From Lactobacillus sp. (lineage in GTDB: Bacteria > Bacillota > Bacilli > Lactobacillales > Lactobacillaceae), in the NCBI GenBank assembly GCA_022483245.1, contig JAKVNR010000001.1:434001-498000 (forward strand): a DNA stretch of 64,000 nt, read 5' to 3'. Numbering within the stretch: position 1 is the first letter of the stretch; the number at the start of each line of letters is the position of its first letter. Shown here one piece after another: positions 1 through 9,588 of the stretch. Below the pieces are notes generated by a model, which had not been told where the DNA came from, made no database searches, and worked only from the letters and a program-made list of their open reading frames with translations. Position numbers and translations under genes: made by a program.

Positions 1-1
1 G

Positions 2-1111
2 ATTGAACAGGAAATCAAAGCGCAAGCAGAAGTTGCCATTGATGAAGCTGATGTCATTATCATGCTAGCTGAAGCAACCAGTGGTGTGACTGATTTGGAT
101 GAAGCAATTGCTCAACTGCTGTATCGTGCTCACAAGCCAGTGATCCTTGGCGTTAATAAAGCCGATAACCCTGAACAACGGGCTGATATCTATGACTTTT
201 ATAGTTTAGGCTTGGGTGATCCATATCCGCTCTCCGGGGCACATGGGACCGGTTTGGGCGATTTGCTGGATGCAGTTGTAGCCAAATTGCCGAAAACAGA
301 TGAAAACATTGATGACAAGCGAATTTCGTTTTCAGTGATTGGCCGGCCAAACGTGGGTAAGTCCTCAATCGTTAATGCTCTGTTAGGTCAAAATCGGGTG
401 ATTGTGGCTAATCAAGAGGGGACAACCCGTGATTCGATTGATACGACTTTTAAGACTGAAGACGGCACCGAATTTAATTTGATTGATACGGCTGGGATTC
501 GTCGGCGCGGTAAAGTGTATGAAAAAACGGAAAAATATTCTGTTTTACGCGCTTTAAGTGCCATTGACCGTTCAGACGTAGTTGTTTTAGTTTTAGATGC
601 TGAAACAGGCATTCGTGAGCAAGATAAACATGTTGCAGGCTTAGCGCATGATGCAGGCAAGGGGCTGCTAATTGCTGTCAATAAGTGGGACTTACCTAAA
701 AAAGGCCCACATACAATGCATGATTTTGAAACGGAAATTCGCGCTGAATTCCAATACTTGGATTATGCGCCGATTATTTTCGTGTCTGCTAAAACAAAAC
801 AGCGTTTACAGCAGATCCCTAAGCTGGTCAAGCAGATTAATCATAACCAACGCCAGCGTCTGCAATCCAGCAAGCTGAATGATTTGTTGCTGGATGCGAC
901 TAAACTAGTCCCAACGCCGCTAATTCATGGCAAGCGTTTGCGGGTTTACTACATGACACAGGTTAGCGTTGCGCCACCAACATTTGTCGTCTTTGTTAAC
1001 GATCCTGACCTAATGCACTTTTCGTATGAGCGCTTCTTAATCAACCAGCTAAGACAGAATTTTGACTTTACTGGAACCCCAATTAAAATTATTCCACGTC
1101 AGCGGAAGTGA
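2..1111 (+). CDS. der: Ribosome biogenesis GTPase Der (EngA), 5'-truncated by the window edge
   Basis: Der is a double-GTPase needed for 50S subunit maturation. The reading frame is open from base 2, so the gene starts outside the window; the first visible ATG at 62 is internal (upstream codons read ...[14 protein letters not shown]). The end of the first G domain is seen (NKAD), followed by a complete second one: [17 protein letters not shown] and a SAK motif. The KH-like C-terminal domain closes with IKIIPRQRK, typical of Der. The next gene encodes HU, a neighbour often seen in Firmicutes. Confidence 0.97.
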   Translation: MEQEIKAQAEVAIDEADVIIMLAEATSGVTDLDEAIAQLLYRAHKPVILGVNKADNPEQRADIYDFYSLGLGDPYPLSGAHGTGLGDLLDAVVAKLPKTDENIDDKRISFSVIGRPNVGKSSIVNALLGQNRVIVANQEGTTRDSIDTTFKTEDGTEFNLIDTAGIRRRGKVYEKTEKYSVLRALSAIDRSDVVVLVLDAETGIREQDKHVAGLAHDAGKGLLIAVNKWDLPKKGPHTMHDFETEIRAEFQYLDYAPIIFVSAKTKQRLQQIPKLVKQINHNQRQRLQSSKLNDLLLDATKLVPTPLIHGKRLRVYYMTQVSVAPPTFVVFVNDPDLMHFSYERFLINQLRQNFDFTGTPIKIIPRQRK

Positions 1112-1150
1112 TTTGCACCATACAAAGCCGTTAAACTGTCTTTTTTGGCG

Positions 1151-1176
1151 AAAAACCTTGCCGCCACGCGGTTTTT
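1151..1176 (+). terminator. Possible terminator hairpin after der
   Basis: AAAAACC and GGTTTTT form a 7-bp stem around a 12-nt loop, 40 bases after the der stop. The T stretch follows only after a short gap, so it is a weak intrinsic terminator at best. Confidence 0.35.
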
Positions 1177-1277
1177 GTGGTAATTTTTGTTGCAGGAAAC
1201 AATGATAGGTAGTCATCATTCTTCCTTATTTCAAATAGTCTTGAGCAGGTTTTGCTCAATTCAGGAGGTGTAGAAGA

Positions 1278-1553
1278 ATGGCAAACAAAGCTGAATTAGT
1301 AAGCGAAGTTGCTGACAAGGCCCAAATGACCAAGAAACAAGCAGCTAGCGCAGTTGACGCAATTTTTGACTCAATCCAAGAAAACCTTGCTAAGGGTGAA
1401 AAGGTACAACTGATCGGTTTCGGTACTTTTGAAGTTAGAAAGCGTGCAGCTCGCAAGGGCCGCAACCCTCAAACTGGTGCTGAAATTCAAATTCCAGCTA
1501 GCCAAGTTCCTGCATTCAAGCCAGGTAAGGCTTTAAAGGATGCAGTTAAATAA
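1278..1553 (+). CDS. hup: DNA-binding protein HU
   Basis: HU is a small histone-like protein that bends and compacts DNA as a dimer. The 91-aa length matches the family. Visible signatures are the N-terminal helices ([20 protein letters not shown]), the central [21 protein letters not shown] stretch containing the DNA-binding arm, and the [14 protein letters not shown] tail. The ATG lies 8 bases after a strong AGGAGGTG ribosome binding site. It is monocistronic, with its own terminator directly downstream. Its codons are highly biased, as expected for an abundant protein. Confidence 0.98.
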   Translation: MANKAELVSEVADKAQMTKKQAASAVDAIFDSIQENLAKGEKVQLIGFGTFEVRKRAARKGRNPQTGAEIQIPASQVPAFKPGKALKDAVK

Positions 1554-1580
1554 GGGCTTATTTAACTTAAACAAATAAAA

Positions 1581-1610
1581 AGACGTTAGGTTTCAACCTG
1601 ACGTTTTTTT
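1581..1610 (+). terminator. Rho-independent terminator of hup
   Basis: ACGTTAGGTT pairs with AACCTGACGT (one G-U) and is followed by seven T, 30 bases after the HU stop. Confidence 0.9.
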
Positions 1611-1640
1611 GTGCGACAATTAAGGCCTAAGGAGGAGCTT

Positions 1641-2906
1641 ATGTCAAAAACCTATTCTCAGCAATTGCTGACTGCCTTGCAGCAGCACGATTTTTCGCAA
1701 AGCAATCTTTTATTAAAAAAGGCCTTTGCTAGCGATGATCCAGAAACTTTGGAAGCTTTAGCCAATAGTTTGAGTGACTTGGGCTTAACTGATTTAGCTG
1801 CTAAAACTTACCGCCATTTGCTGGAACTTGACTCACGTAACGATGAAGTGAAAGTTTATCTGGCTGAAATTTTGTTTGATGACGGACAAGATGATGCTGC
1901 CTTAAACTTGTTGTATGATGTGCAAACAGATAGCCCAGCTTATGTTCAGAGTTTATTAGTGCAGGCTGATTATTATCAAAGTGCAGGCTTAATTGAAACG
2001 GCTAAAAACAAATTGACGCAAGCTAGTCAGCTTGCACCAGAAGAGCCCGCGATTACGTTTGGATTAGCAGAATTAGCTTATAGCAGTGGTGATTATCAAA
2101 CGGCCTTGCCCCTGTATCAGAAACTTTTAAAGACGCAAACAGCAGTTGCGGAAGTTTCATTGACCCAGCGGGTGATTGCGTGTTTAGCTAAGCTAGGTGA
2201 TTATGAGCAAGCGGCCGAGCTGCTGAAGCAGCATAAAGATGCAGTATTAGATATTGATAGCCAATACCAGGCTGGTTTAATTTTGTTGCAGGCAAAAGAT
2301 TACCATGCGGCTGAACACTATTTTGACGAAGTTTTACGCCAGTCGCCGGATTATGTAAATGCTTATCCGCTTTTGACCCAGGCTTATTTAGCTGATAATG
2401 ACCCTGATAATGCTCTGGCAGCGGCACGTACTGGTTTGACCTATAATGAATACGATGAGACGCTTTACAGCTTAGGCGCGTCAGCTGCTTTAAAGCTGGG
2501 TGAACAAGGTGAAGCACAGCACCTGCTTGAAAAGGGCCTAAAAGTCGCTCCTGACAATCAAGAACTAACCCTGCAGTTGTCTAACTTGTACCTGCAAACA
2601 GGGCAGGATGAGAAGAATATCGCCTTACTCAAGCACTTACAGGAAGATAGCCGTGAGCCGCAAGTTTATTGGAATTTGGGCCGATCAGAATTACGGCAAG
2701 ATGATTTGAAATCAGCTCAAGCAGACTTGCTGCTGGCATATCCGAGTTTTAAAGAACAACCAGACTTTTTGCGCGATTTGATTGCTGCGTTACGAGCAAC
2801 TGGCCAGCGGCAGGCCTTACTTGAAGTTTTGCAAAAGTATGTACAATTAGTCCCAGATGATTTAGATATGCAAGAATTACTTGCTGATTTAGAAACTGAA
2901 GCATAA
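1641..2906 (+). CDS. Tetratricopeptide-repeat protein (YpiA-like)
   Basis: The protein (421 aa) is built almost entirely of tandem ~34-aa TPR units with alternating A/L/Y-rich helices, for example around ALANSLSDLGLTDLAAKTY and LAELAYSSGDYQTALPLY. TPR proteins are scaffolds for protein-protein contacts; the partner is unknown. I chose ATG 1641 because AAGGAGGAG precedes it at good spacing; the GTG at 1611 lies inside the HU terminator. No signal peptide or membrane segment is seen, so it is probably cytosolic. Position between HU and cca matches the YpiA-type protein of other Firmicutes (inference from order and repeats). Confidence 0.88.
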   Translation: MSKTYSQQLLTALQQHDFSQSNLLLKKAFASDDPETLEALANSLSDLGLTDLAAKTYRHLLELDSRNDEVKVYLAEILFDDGQDDAALNLLYDVQTDSPAYVQSLLVQADYYQSAGLIETAKNKLTQASQLAPEEPAITFGLAELAYSSGDYQTALPLYQKLLKTQTAVAEVSLTQRVIACLAKLGDYEQAAELLKQHKDAVLDIDSQYQAGLILLQAKDYHAAEHYFDEVLRQSPDYVNAYPLLTQAYLADNDPDNALAAARTGLTYNEYDETLYSLGASAALKLGEQGEAQHLLEKGLKVAPDNQELTLQLSNLYLQTGQDEKNIALLKHLQEDSREPQVYWNLGRSELRQDDLKSAQADLLLAYPSFKEQPDFLRDLIAALRATGQRQALLEVLQKYVQLVPDDLDMQELLADLETEA

Positions 2907-2938
2907 AAAAATTCGTTCCATTCCAGGAACGAATTTTT
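2907..2938. terminator. Bidirectional terminator between the TPR gene and the YitT gene
   Basis: AAAATTCGTTCC pairs with GGAACGAATTTT around a 6-nt loop, with A and T tails on both sides. It serves the two convergent genes that end here. Confidence 0.88.
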
Positions 2939-3824
2939 ATTTACGGATAAAGAGCCGCTGCCGCTTTTGTTTATAGGTAAATCCTTCACCAATTGCCTCG
3001 TGAACGTTGAGGACGGAAACAAAGGCGTTAGGGTCTTCACGCAAGATCAGGTTTTTAACCATGTGCAATTCACGCGGAGATACGATGCAGTAGATAACTT
3101 TTTTCTTAGTTAATTTGTAACCGCCTTCGGCTTCTAAAAATGTATAACCGCGTTCTAGATCAAGGTCGATCATGCGGGCGATTTGTTCATATTTATCAGA
3201 AATAATAAGCAAGCCGCGGGCAACATAAGCACCTTGTTGGACAGTATCCATTGTGCGAGATAAGACGAAGCTAGCGCATAAGGTGTACATCATATGCCGA
3301 ACGTCAAGGTATGACAAAGACAGAAACAGTACGATTGCATCTAAGGCTAGCAAGGACTTGCCGGAAGAAATTCCGTATTTTATTTGCAAAATCCGGGCAA
3401 TAATATCAGTACCGCCTGTGGTACCATAAAAACGGAAGACGATCCCTAGACCAATTCCGGATAAGGCTCCGGCTAGCATGGCTGAAATAAAGAGGTCGTG
3501 TTCGAAATTCAATTGGATTATAATAGGTAAGTGGCGCCAGAACCATAAGAAGAATGAGAGGCAACCGGTCCCCCAAATCGTGTAAACGAGCAGCCGCTTG
3601 CCCATGTAGCGCCAACCTAGAATAATCAATGGAATGTTCAGGACTAAGGTACTTAGGCCTGGATCAATATGCCACCAATAGCGGATAATCAAGGTAATAC
3701 CACTTAATCCGCCATCGGCTAATTGATTCGGGATACTAACGGCGTCCAAACTAAAACCATAGATTGCACAACCAAGCGCGATCATTAGCATTTCTTGCAC
3801 AATTCGCCAACGTTGTTTATTCAT
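2937..3824 (-). CDS. YitT family membrane protein
   Basis: This 295-aa protein has several hydrophobic segments in its first ~200 residues (for example MLMIALGCAIYGFSLDAV and FLWFWRHLPIIIQLNF) and a soluble C-terminal DUF2179-like domain ending FVSVLNVHEAIGEGF. The family is widespread in Firmicutes and has no settled function. A start at MNKQRW (3824) is preferred because AAAGGA lies 9 bases upstream; a longer frame to 3875 lacks a ribosome binding site. The gly-rich stretch GIVFRFYGTTGGTDIIARI is a family hallmark. Transcribed alone, convergent with the TPR gene. Confidence 0.9.
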   Translation of the reverse strand: MNKQRWRIVQEMLMIALGCAIYGFSLDAVSIPNQLADGGLSGITLIIRYWWHIDPGLSTLVLNIPLIILGWRYMGKRLLVYTIWGTGCLSFFLWFWRHLPIIIQLNFEHDLFISAMLAGALSGIGLGIVFRFYGTTGGTDIIARILQIKYGISSGKSLLALDAIVLFLSLSYLDVRHMMYTLCASFVLSRTMDTVQQGAYVARGLLIISDKYEQIARMIDLDLERGYTFLEAEGGYKLTKKKVIYCIVSPRELHMVKNLILREDPNAFVSVLNVHEAIGEGFTYKQKRQRLFIRK

Positions 3825-3940
3825 GCAATCAGTCCTTTCTCTTGGGGGGAATTTAACTAAGGACAATTTTAACAAATTAACTACTAAAGAGATATATCAG
3901 ACTACTTTTAGATTGATTTAAAGCAAGTTAGACCAATAAA

Positions 3941-5137
3941 ATGCAAATAAAAGAATTTCCAGAAATTTTTAAAGCCGCGCTGCCAGTCTTGCAAAAGATT
4001 GAAGCTGCTGGCTATGAAGCTTATTTTGTCGGCGGGGCAGTTAGAGATTTGCTGCTCAATCGTCATATTCACGATGTTGATATTGCTACTTCGGCTTATC
4101 CAGCTGAAATTAAGCAAATTTTTGACCGAACAATTGATACCGGGATTAAACATGGGACTGTTACCGTCATGTATGACGATGCATCTTATGAAGTCACAAC
4201 TTTTAGGACTGAATCTGGCTACCAGGATTTTCGCCGGCCAGATCACGTTACCTTTGTGCAAAGCTTAAGTGATGATTTAAAGCGGCGGGACTTTACAATA
4301 AACGCCTTAGCGATGAATGCCGATGGTCAAATTATTGATCATTTTGCTGGTTTGCAGGATTTGAAATATCAAACAATCCGGGCGGTTGGCAACCCAGAAG
4401 AACGGTTCCATGAAGATGCGCTGCGGATGATGCGAGCCGTGCGCTTTATGAGCCAATTAAGGTTTAAAATTGCCCCAAGCACTTTGCAGGCCATTAAAGA
4501 TAATCATCAATTGTTGAAAAAAATTTCAGTTGAACGAATTCGCGATGAATTTGTCAAAATGGGCCTTGGTAAAGGCAGCAGGGAAGCGTTTCAAGTTTTC
4601 CTAGAGACTGGAATGACCGAAGACGTACCGGGGTTTGCCGGCAAAAGCAAGCAACTATCAGTTTTCAGCAAGCTGAAATATGGTCCTTCAATTGAGGCAA
4701 ATTTGTGGTCCTTGGTCGTAGTTTTACTTAAGCTGCCAGATCAAGCAATCGCCAGCTTTATGCGGTCTTGGAAAAACTCGAATGAGATGACACACCGGGT
4801 GGGAGAAATCGTACGGTTCTTTGACTTAGTCAGCCAACAAGCACCGACCAATTATGATTTGTTCGCAACTGGTTTAGAAACGGTAATGTCGACCATTGAC
4901 CTAGCTCATATTTTGGGACAGCCAATTGATTCTGCGGCCTTAGTTGATCGCTATCAATCATTGCCAATCAAGCAGCAGCGCGAGCTGGCAGTTAATGGCA
5001 GCGATTTGCTAGAAGCTGGCATTCCGGCTGGTCCTTCAATTGGACGCTACTTACACCGTATTTTAGTCGCTGTGCTTGATGGCAAAGTTAATAACGATAA
5101 AGATAGCATCTTGACTTTTTTAAGTGGCATAGACTAA
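3941..5137 (+). CDS. cca: CCA tRNA nucleotidyltransferase
   Basis: This enzyme adds or repairs the 3' CCA end of tRNA from CTP and ATP. The 398-aa length is normal for the class II bacterial type. The nucleotidyltransferase motif GGAVRDLLL followed by the DVDIATSA metal-binding aspartates sits at residues ~28-50. [11 protein letters not shown] and the arginine-rich [17 protein letters not shown] helix follow, as expected for the nucleotide-recognition neck. The C-terminal body and tail are intact. The ATG has only a weak upstream purine tract (AAGCAAG), so initiation may be modest. Confidence 0.96.
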   Translation: MQIKEFPEIFKAALPVLQKIEAAGYEAYFVGGAVRDLLLNRHIHDVDIATSAYPAEIKQIFDRTIDTGIKHGTVTVMYDDASYEVTTFRTESGYQDFRRPDHVTFVQSLSDDLKRRDFTINALAMNADGQIIDHFAGLQDLKYQTIRAVGNPEERFHEDALRMMRAVRFMSQLRFKIAPSTLQAIKDNHQLLKKISVERIRDEFVKMGLGKGSREAFQVFLETGMTEDVPGFAGKSKQLSVFSKLKYGPSIEANLWSLVVVLLKLPDQAIASFMRSWKNSNEMTHRVGEIVRFFDLVSQQAPTNYDLFATGLETVMSTIDLAHILGQPIDSAALVDRYQSLPIKQQRELAVNGSDLLEAGIPAGPSIGRYLHRILVAVLDGKVNNDKDSILTFLSGID

Positions 5138-5166
5138 AAAAGACATCCTAATGGGATGTCTTTTTG
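5138..5166. terminator. Terminator after cca
   Basis: AGACATCC pairs with GGATGTCT around a short loop, with A5 before and T5 after. It may also work for the convergent hemolysin III-like gene. Confidence 0.88.
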
Positions 5167-5185
5167 CGTACAAATTTATTTTTAT

Positions 5186-5848
5186 TTAAACATATAGCAA
5201 AATGCTGAAATACATCAAGATTGAACCTAGCATCACGAACAGGTGCCAGACAACGTGATTAAAGGGCATATCGCGCATGCTGTATAAAATTGCCCCGACG
5301 GTATATGCAATCCCAGACCCGACCATCAGCCAGAAGCCGACTGGGCTCAGCCGGTGGTATAAATATGGGCCAGCAATCAAGACCATCCAACCCATCGCGA
5401 CGTATAAGATGGTATCGAAAATGACATGTTTTCCTTGGTTGAAAATATAGTATAGGATGCCAATGATAGTCGCACCCCAAATGATGCCAAACATGGTCCA
5501 ACCGGCCGCGCCACCAATTGCAACTAGTGAATATGGCGTATATGAGCCAGCAATTAAAATAAAAATAGATGAGTGGTCAAAAATCTGAAAAACGCCGCGG
5601 GCTTTAGTGAAGATTAAGCTGTGATATAATGTCGAGAATAAATAAAGCAAAATCAAGCTGGCCCCGTAAATCGTAAAGGCCACAATCCGCATGGCATTAT
5701 GGGTTGAGACTGCTTTGACGATTAAAACGACTAAACCAGCGACAGCTAAACCAAAACCAATTCCGTGGGTGATGGCGCTAAAAGTGTTGCTTAAAATATT
5801 GTAAGTTTTAGACCGTGCTTGTGGTTTTTTCCAAGGGTTGAATTTCAT
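5186..5848 (-). CDS. Hemolysin III / TrhA family membrane protein
   Basis: This 220-aa protein belongs to the PAQR-related hemolysin III family (YplQ/TrhA type) with about seven membrane segments. Family signs are SAITHGIGFGLAVAG near the N-terminus, LYLFSTLYHSL, the FDHSSIFILIAGSYTPY block and VVWHLFVMLGSILMYF at the end; the spaced His residues are conserved metal-site candidates. Start: ATG 5848 with AGAGGA 13 bases upstream; a TTG at 5860 is too close to the ribosome binding site. Haemolytic activity is not established for most members. It may act in membrane energetics or lipid homeostasis. Confidence 0.9.
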   Translation of the reverse strand: MKFNPWKKPQARSKTYNILSNTFSAITHGIGFGLAVAGLVVLIVKAVSTHNAMRIVAFTIYGASLILLYLFSTLYHSLIFTKARGVFQIFDHSSIFILIAGSYTPYSLVAIGGAAGWTMFGIIWGATIIGILYYIFNQGKHVIFDTILYVAMGWMVLIAGPYLYHRLSPVGFWLMVGSGIAYTVGAILYSMRDMPFNHVVWHLFVMLGSILMYFSILLYV

Positions 5849-5960
5849 ATGCGCTTGCAAATCCTCTAATTATTAACTAATTTTTTGGTATACTTAATTT
5901 GATCTTTGAAACCAGTCTAGCATAGTTTCTGAGAAATTTTAGGAATTGAAGGCAAGTAAA

Positions 5961-6812
5961 GTGACGAATCTCAAAGTAATGACTGATTCTTCAGCTCAAC
6001 TGACCCCAGCAGAAATTGAGAAATACCACATTACAGTCGTGCCGCTATCAATTAATATTGATGGTCAGGTCTATACTGATGGGGTTGATTTGACTCGGGA
6101 AGAATTCGTTGAAAAAATGGATGCAGCCGAGCTGTTACCTGAGACTAGTCAGCCTTCGGTTGGTTTGTTTGCTGAAAAAATCAAAGAATTAACAGCTGAT
6201 GGCAGCCATGTCTTGGGAATTTTCTTATCGAGCGGACTTTCGGGTACGATTGAAGCTGCTCGGCAAGCAGCAGAAATGGTGCCAGGTGCAGAAGTCACTT
6301 GCTTTGATTCCAAATATACTGACCGGGCTCAGGCATTCCAAGTACTAGCTGCCTGCCAAGACATAGCAGCTGGAAAAGACTTGCCGGCAGTCTTGGACCA
6401 CTTGCATGCTATTCAAGATAAGATGCACCTGGATATGATGGTTGTTAATTTGAAAAATATCATCAAAGGCGGCCGCTTAGGACCGGTTGCTGGCCGGGTG
6501 GCGACGTTGCTGAATATCCGGATTGCGATCACGATGACCGATGGCAAGATTGACCTGCAAAAGAAAGGGCGGGGTAAGAAATTCACCCACAAATACGTGG
6601 AAGAAATCATTGCTTACCTTGCAAAACATCCCGAAGTCAAACAAGTTGGTATTTCTTACGTTGATACGCCAACTGAAATGGAACAGCTGGCTGATCGAAT
6701 TAAAGAAGTCCGGCCTGATCTTGAAATTTTGACGCGGGTGACTAGCCCGATTGTGGCAATTCATGCTGGCCGTGAAGCCTTTGCGGTCATGTTTTATCCG
6801 GAGCAAATTTAA
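5961..6812 (+). CDS. DegV family protein (FakB-type fatty-acid binding)
   Basis: DegV/FakB proteins bind one fatty acid and present it to the kinase FakA for phosphorylation. The N-terminal [10 protein letters not shown] block and the [15 protein letters not shown] motif are the signature lipid-headgroup elements, and [20 protein letters not shown] is also conserved. I prefer the GTG at 5961 (GAAGG 8 bases upstream, giving 283 aa); a TTG at 5946 in the same frame is possible. The stop overlaps the next ATG by one base (TAATG), so yozE and degV are probably co-translated. Confidence 0.92.
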   Translation: MTNLKVMTDSSAQLTPAEIEKYHITVVPLSINIDGQVYTDGVDLTREEFVEKMDAAELLPETSQPSVGLFAEKIKELTADGSHVLGIFLSSGLSGTIEAARQAAEMVPGAEVTCFDSKYTDRAQAFQVLAACQDIAAGKDLPAVLDHLHAIQDKMHLDMMVVNLKNIIKGGRLGPVAGRVATLLNIRIAITMTDGKIDLQKKGRGKKFTHKYVEEIIAYLAKHPEVKQVGISYVDTPTEMEQLADRIKEVRPDLEILTRVTSPIVAIHAGREAFAVMFYPEQI

Positions 6813-7039
6813 TGGCATATCGACAAAGTTTTTATCAATTCCTAATGACGCTGCGCGATCCAGACAGCACAGATGAAGTAGTGCAGTTTGCCAATAACGC
6901 GCAGTTTGACAGCAGCTTTCCCAAACAAGCTCAAGATTACAAAGAAATTTCAGACTATTTAGAGTTGAATACGAGCTATTTGCCGTCGATGACAATTTTT
7001 GACCAGGCTTATCAGCAGTATTTGGATAAGATGAATTAA
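6812..7039 (+). CDS. YozE family protein (UPF0346)
   Basis: A 75-aa acidic protein starting [19 protein letters not shown], which matches the short SAM-like YozE family of Firmicutes. Function unknown. It overlaps the DegV stop by one base and has GGAG 8 bases before its ATG. It precedes rbgA by 19 bases, so it sits within a run of co-directed genes. Confidence 0.88.
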   Translation: MAYRQSFYQFLMTLRDPDSTDEVVQFANNAQFDSSFPKQAQDYKEISDYLELNTSYLPSMTIFDQAYQQYLDKMN

Positions 7040-7058
7040 AACAGGCAGGAATGACATA

Positions 7059-7865
7059 ATGGCAACAATTCAATGGTATCCAGGCCACATGCATAAAGCA
7101 CAGCGGCAGCTGCAAGAAAATTTGCCGCTGATTGATGTGGTCGTTGAAGTCCTTGATGCCCGTTTGCCAGAAGCCAGCCGCAACCCGCTACTTGCCGAAA
7201 TTATCGGTCGCAAGCCGCGGGTTGTTTTGCTCAATAAGGCTGACCTGGCAGACCCAGTATTAACTAAGCAGTGGATTAGCCGCTTGCAAGCTGAAACACC
7301 GTATGTGCTGGCGCTAGATACCCAGCACCATACTAACGTTAGTCAATTAGTTAAGGTAATTAAACAAGCTGGACAAGCAGCGGGTAAGCAATTTTTACGG
7401 GTCGCAATTGTTGGCGTCCCGAACTGCGGCAAGTCCACTGTGATCAATAAATTAATCGGGAAAAAGCGGGCGGTGACTGGTAACCGCCCGGGTGTGACGC
7501 AAGGACAAAATTGGCTGAAAACGGCCCACCAGCTGCAAATTCTTGATACACCTGGTATTTTATGGCCGAAGTTTTCTGATCAAGAAGTCGGCTATAAATT
7601 GGCTGCATGTGGATCAATCAAGGATACTGTCTTTGCTAGTGATGATGTGGCTTTATACGCACTAGAATTTTTAAAAAAGTATTATCCTAAAAATTTAGCA
7701 GCCTTTAGCCGCTTAACTTCTGATCAACTTGCTCAGCCTATGCCAGAAGTGCTGCTAGCAATGACGCAAAAATATGGGATGCGGGATGATTATGAACGCT
7801 TTTCATTGTTTTTCTTGCAGCAGTTACGCCGCGGTAAATTAGGCCGGGTGACTTTTGACCGATGA
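7059..7865 (+). CDS. ylqF: Ribosome biogenesis GTPase RbgA (YlqF)
   Basis: RbgA drives a late step of 50S assembly. The G motifs are in the circularly permuted order of the YlqF/YawG family: NKADL (G4) at ~58, then GVPNCGKST (G1) at ~127 and DTPGILWP (G3) at ~167. The N-terminal [15 protein letters not shown] is the family signature. Length (268 aa) is slightly short of the usual ~280. Its TGA overlaps the rnhB ATG (ATGA), a classic translational coupling. Confidence 0.96.
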   Translation: MATIQWYPGHMHKAQRQLQENLPLIDVVVEVLDARLPEASRNPLLAEIIGRKPRVVLLNKADLADPVLTKQWISRLQAETPYVLALDTQHHTNVSQLVKVIKQAGQAAGKQFLRVAIVGVPNCGKSTVINKLIGKKRAVTGNRPGVTQGQNWLKTAHQLQILDTPGILWPKFSDQEVGYKLAACGSIKDTVFASDDVALYALEFLKKYYPKNLAAFSRLTSDQLAQPMPEVLLAMTQKYGMRDDYERFSLFFLQQLRRGKLGRVTFDR

Positions 7866-8620
7866 CTATTCAAGAGATAAAAACCAAACTAAAAGATGGT
7901 ACGTTCACCCAAGAAGAATTGGCTGCTTGGCAGGCAGATCAGCGCAAGGGTGTGCAAACTGCTCTTGCTAGCTGGCAAAAGCGTCAAGCTAAGCTAGAAG
8001 CTGCCAAGGATGCTTTTGAGCAACGCTTTCAGTTAGAACGTGCATACTGGCAGCAAGGCTTGTTAGTAGCTGGCGTAGACGAAGTTGGCCGCGGTCCATT
8101 AGCTGGGCCAGTGGTCACGGCTGCCGTAGTTTTACCGCAAGATTTTTCTTTGCTAGCTGTTAATGATTCAAAAAAATTAACCCCGAAAGAACGGCTTAAG
8201 CTTTATCCGCAAATCTTAGAGCAGGCAGTAGCGGTTGGAATTGGTGTCAAATCTGCGCAAGTGATTGATCAAGTCAATATTTATGAAGCCGACCGGTTAG
8301 CTATGGCTGATGCAGTGCGCAATCTGTCGGTGAAGCCTGCGATGACTTTAGTTGATGCTATGAACATTCCTTTGCCGATCAAGCAGCGCTCGCTAATTAA
8401 GGGCGATGCCAAGTCCAATTCAATTGCGGCTGCTTCAATTGTGGCGAAAGTTTTTCGTGATCAATTAATGGATGATTATGATGCCATTTACCCAGCTTAC
8501 GGCTTTAAACATAATGCTGGCTATGGAACTGCGCAGCATCTAGCAGCTTTGCGCAAGTATGGTCCAACCCCAATTCATCGGCGCAGTTTTGCTCCGGTCA
8601 GTGATTTTTCATTATTTTAG
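7862..8620 (+). CDS. rnhB: Ribonuclease HII
   Basis: RNase HII cuts RNA in RNA-DNA hybrids and removes single ribonucleotides from DNA. The catalytic core begins with [19 protein letters not shown] (residues ~68-86; acidic Asp-Glu pair), continues with LVDAM and ends with the [24 protein letters not shown] block. About 65 lysine- and glutamate-rich residues precede the core, usual for Firmicute forms. It is coupled to rbgA by a 4-base overlap. Confidence 0.96.
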   Translation: MTIQEIKTKLKDGTFTQEELAAWQADQRKGVQTALASWQKRQAKLEAAKDAFEQRFQLERAYWQQGLLVAGVDEVGRGPLAGPVVTAAVVLPQDFSLLAVNDSKKLTPKERLKLYPQILEQAVAVGIGVKSAQVIDQVNIYEADRLAMADAVRNLSVKPAMTLVDAMNIPLPIKQRSLIKGDAKSNSIAAASIVAKVFRDQLMDDYDAIYPAYGFKHNAGYGTAQHLAALRKYGPTPIHRRSFAPVSDFSLF

Positions 8621-8624
8621 CTAA

Positions 8625-8662
8625 AATTCCTCCTTTTTGCGTAATTAAAATTAGGAGGAATT
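8625..8662 (+). promoter_or_regulatory. Inverted repeat that can hide the dprA ribosome binding site
   Basis: AATTCCTCCT (8625-8634) is a perfect complement of AGGAGGAATT (8653-8662), which is the dprA Shine-Dalgarno. An 18-nt loop separates the arms. In mRNA this would fold the SD into a 10-bp stem. There is no T-run after it, so it is not a normal terminator. Confidence 0.6.
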
Positions 8663-8666
8663 ATTT

Positions 8667-9527
8667 TTGAAACTGACAGAATTTTTATTGCGGTTAAAAT
8701 TTGAACCAACGATTGGCTATATCAAGATGCTGCAAGTGATTACCATGCTAGGCTGTCCAGCCGAATTAGAGCGGGCAGACTTACTGGCATTAGATTTACC
8801 GGCCGCTGGCCGCAATCATGTCCTGCATGCTTTTGCCAGCCATGAGTTTGCCCGCAAAGTAGCTCAAGTTCGCGCCCAATGCGAAGTAATCGGGATTGGC
8901 GATGCACTATATCCTGACCAATTGCGGCAAATTTACCGGCCACCGCTTTTGCTATTTGCCCGCGGGAATACGGCTTTACTTAAAGAAAAAATTACAGTGA
9001 TTGTTGGTGCCCGTTATCCGACTAAATATAGCCAAGAAGTGCTAGGCAAGCTCGTGCCCAATTTAGTACAAGATAAGTGGGTGATTGCTAGTGGCTTGGC
9101 CCGCGGGGTTGATGCTGAAGCGCACCAAGCAGCTTTAGCTGCACAGGGCTTGACGATTGCTGTGATTGGGAATGGCTTAAATTATTTTTATCCGAGTCAA
9201 AACCGCCACTTGCAGCAAAAGATTGCCAGAACCGGCTTAGTGTTAAGCGAATACCTACCTGATACCCCGCCGCGACCATATTTTTTTCCGGCGCGGAATC
9301 GCATCTTAGCAGGGCTAAGTCAAAATGTGATTGTGACAGAAGCTAAGGAAAAATCTGGTTCGTTAATTACGGCTAATTTGGCATTGCAAGAAAACCGAAA
9401 TATTTTTGCCGTGCCTGGACCTGTTTCTAGCACTTTGTCACGCGGACCGAATTTGTTGATTGCGGCTGGGGCGACTCCGCTGGTTGATTACGAATTGCCA
9501 GCATGCGACTTAAATTTTGATATTTGA
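8667..9527 (+). CDS. dprA: DNA-processing protein DprA
   Basis: DprA loads RecA on incoming single-stranded DNA during natural transformation. The Rossmann-like core shows VGARYPTKYSQ, SGLARGVDAEAHQAAL, the AVIGNGLNYFYPSQN motif and a long ESGSLIT-type stretch (here EKSGSLITANLALQ), with AVPGP near the end. Length is 286 aa. The start is TTG at 8667, 4 bases after AGGAGGAATT; no ATG or GTG fits. The weak start and the sequestered SD suggest low or conditional translation. No competence operon is visible nearby. Confidence 0.94.
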   Translation: MKLTEFLLRLKFEPTIGYIKMLQVITMLGCPAELERADLLALDLPAAGRNHVLHAFASHEFARKVAQVRAQCEVIGIGDALYPDQLRQIYRPPLLLFARGNTALLKEKITVIVGARYPTKYSQEVLGKLVPNLVQDKWVIASGLARGVDAEAHQAALAAQGLTIAVIGNGLNYFYPSQNRHLQQKIARTGLVLSEYLPDTPPRPYFFPARNRILAGLSQNVIVTEAKEKSGSLITANLALQENRNIFAVPGPVSSTLSRGPNLLIAAGATPLVDYELPACDLNFDI

Positions 9528-9588
9528 CAAAGTGTTAACGCCTATTCTATATTGGGAATTGACTTTAGCTTAGAGGAAGGGTCAGAGC

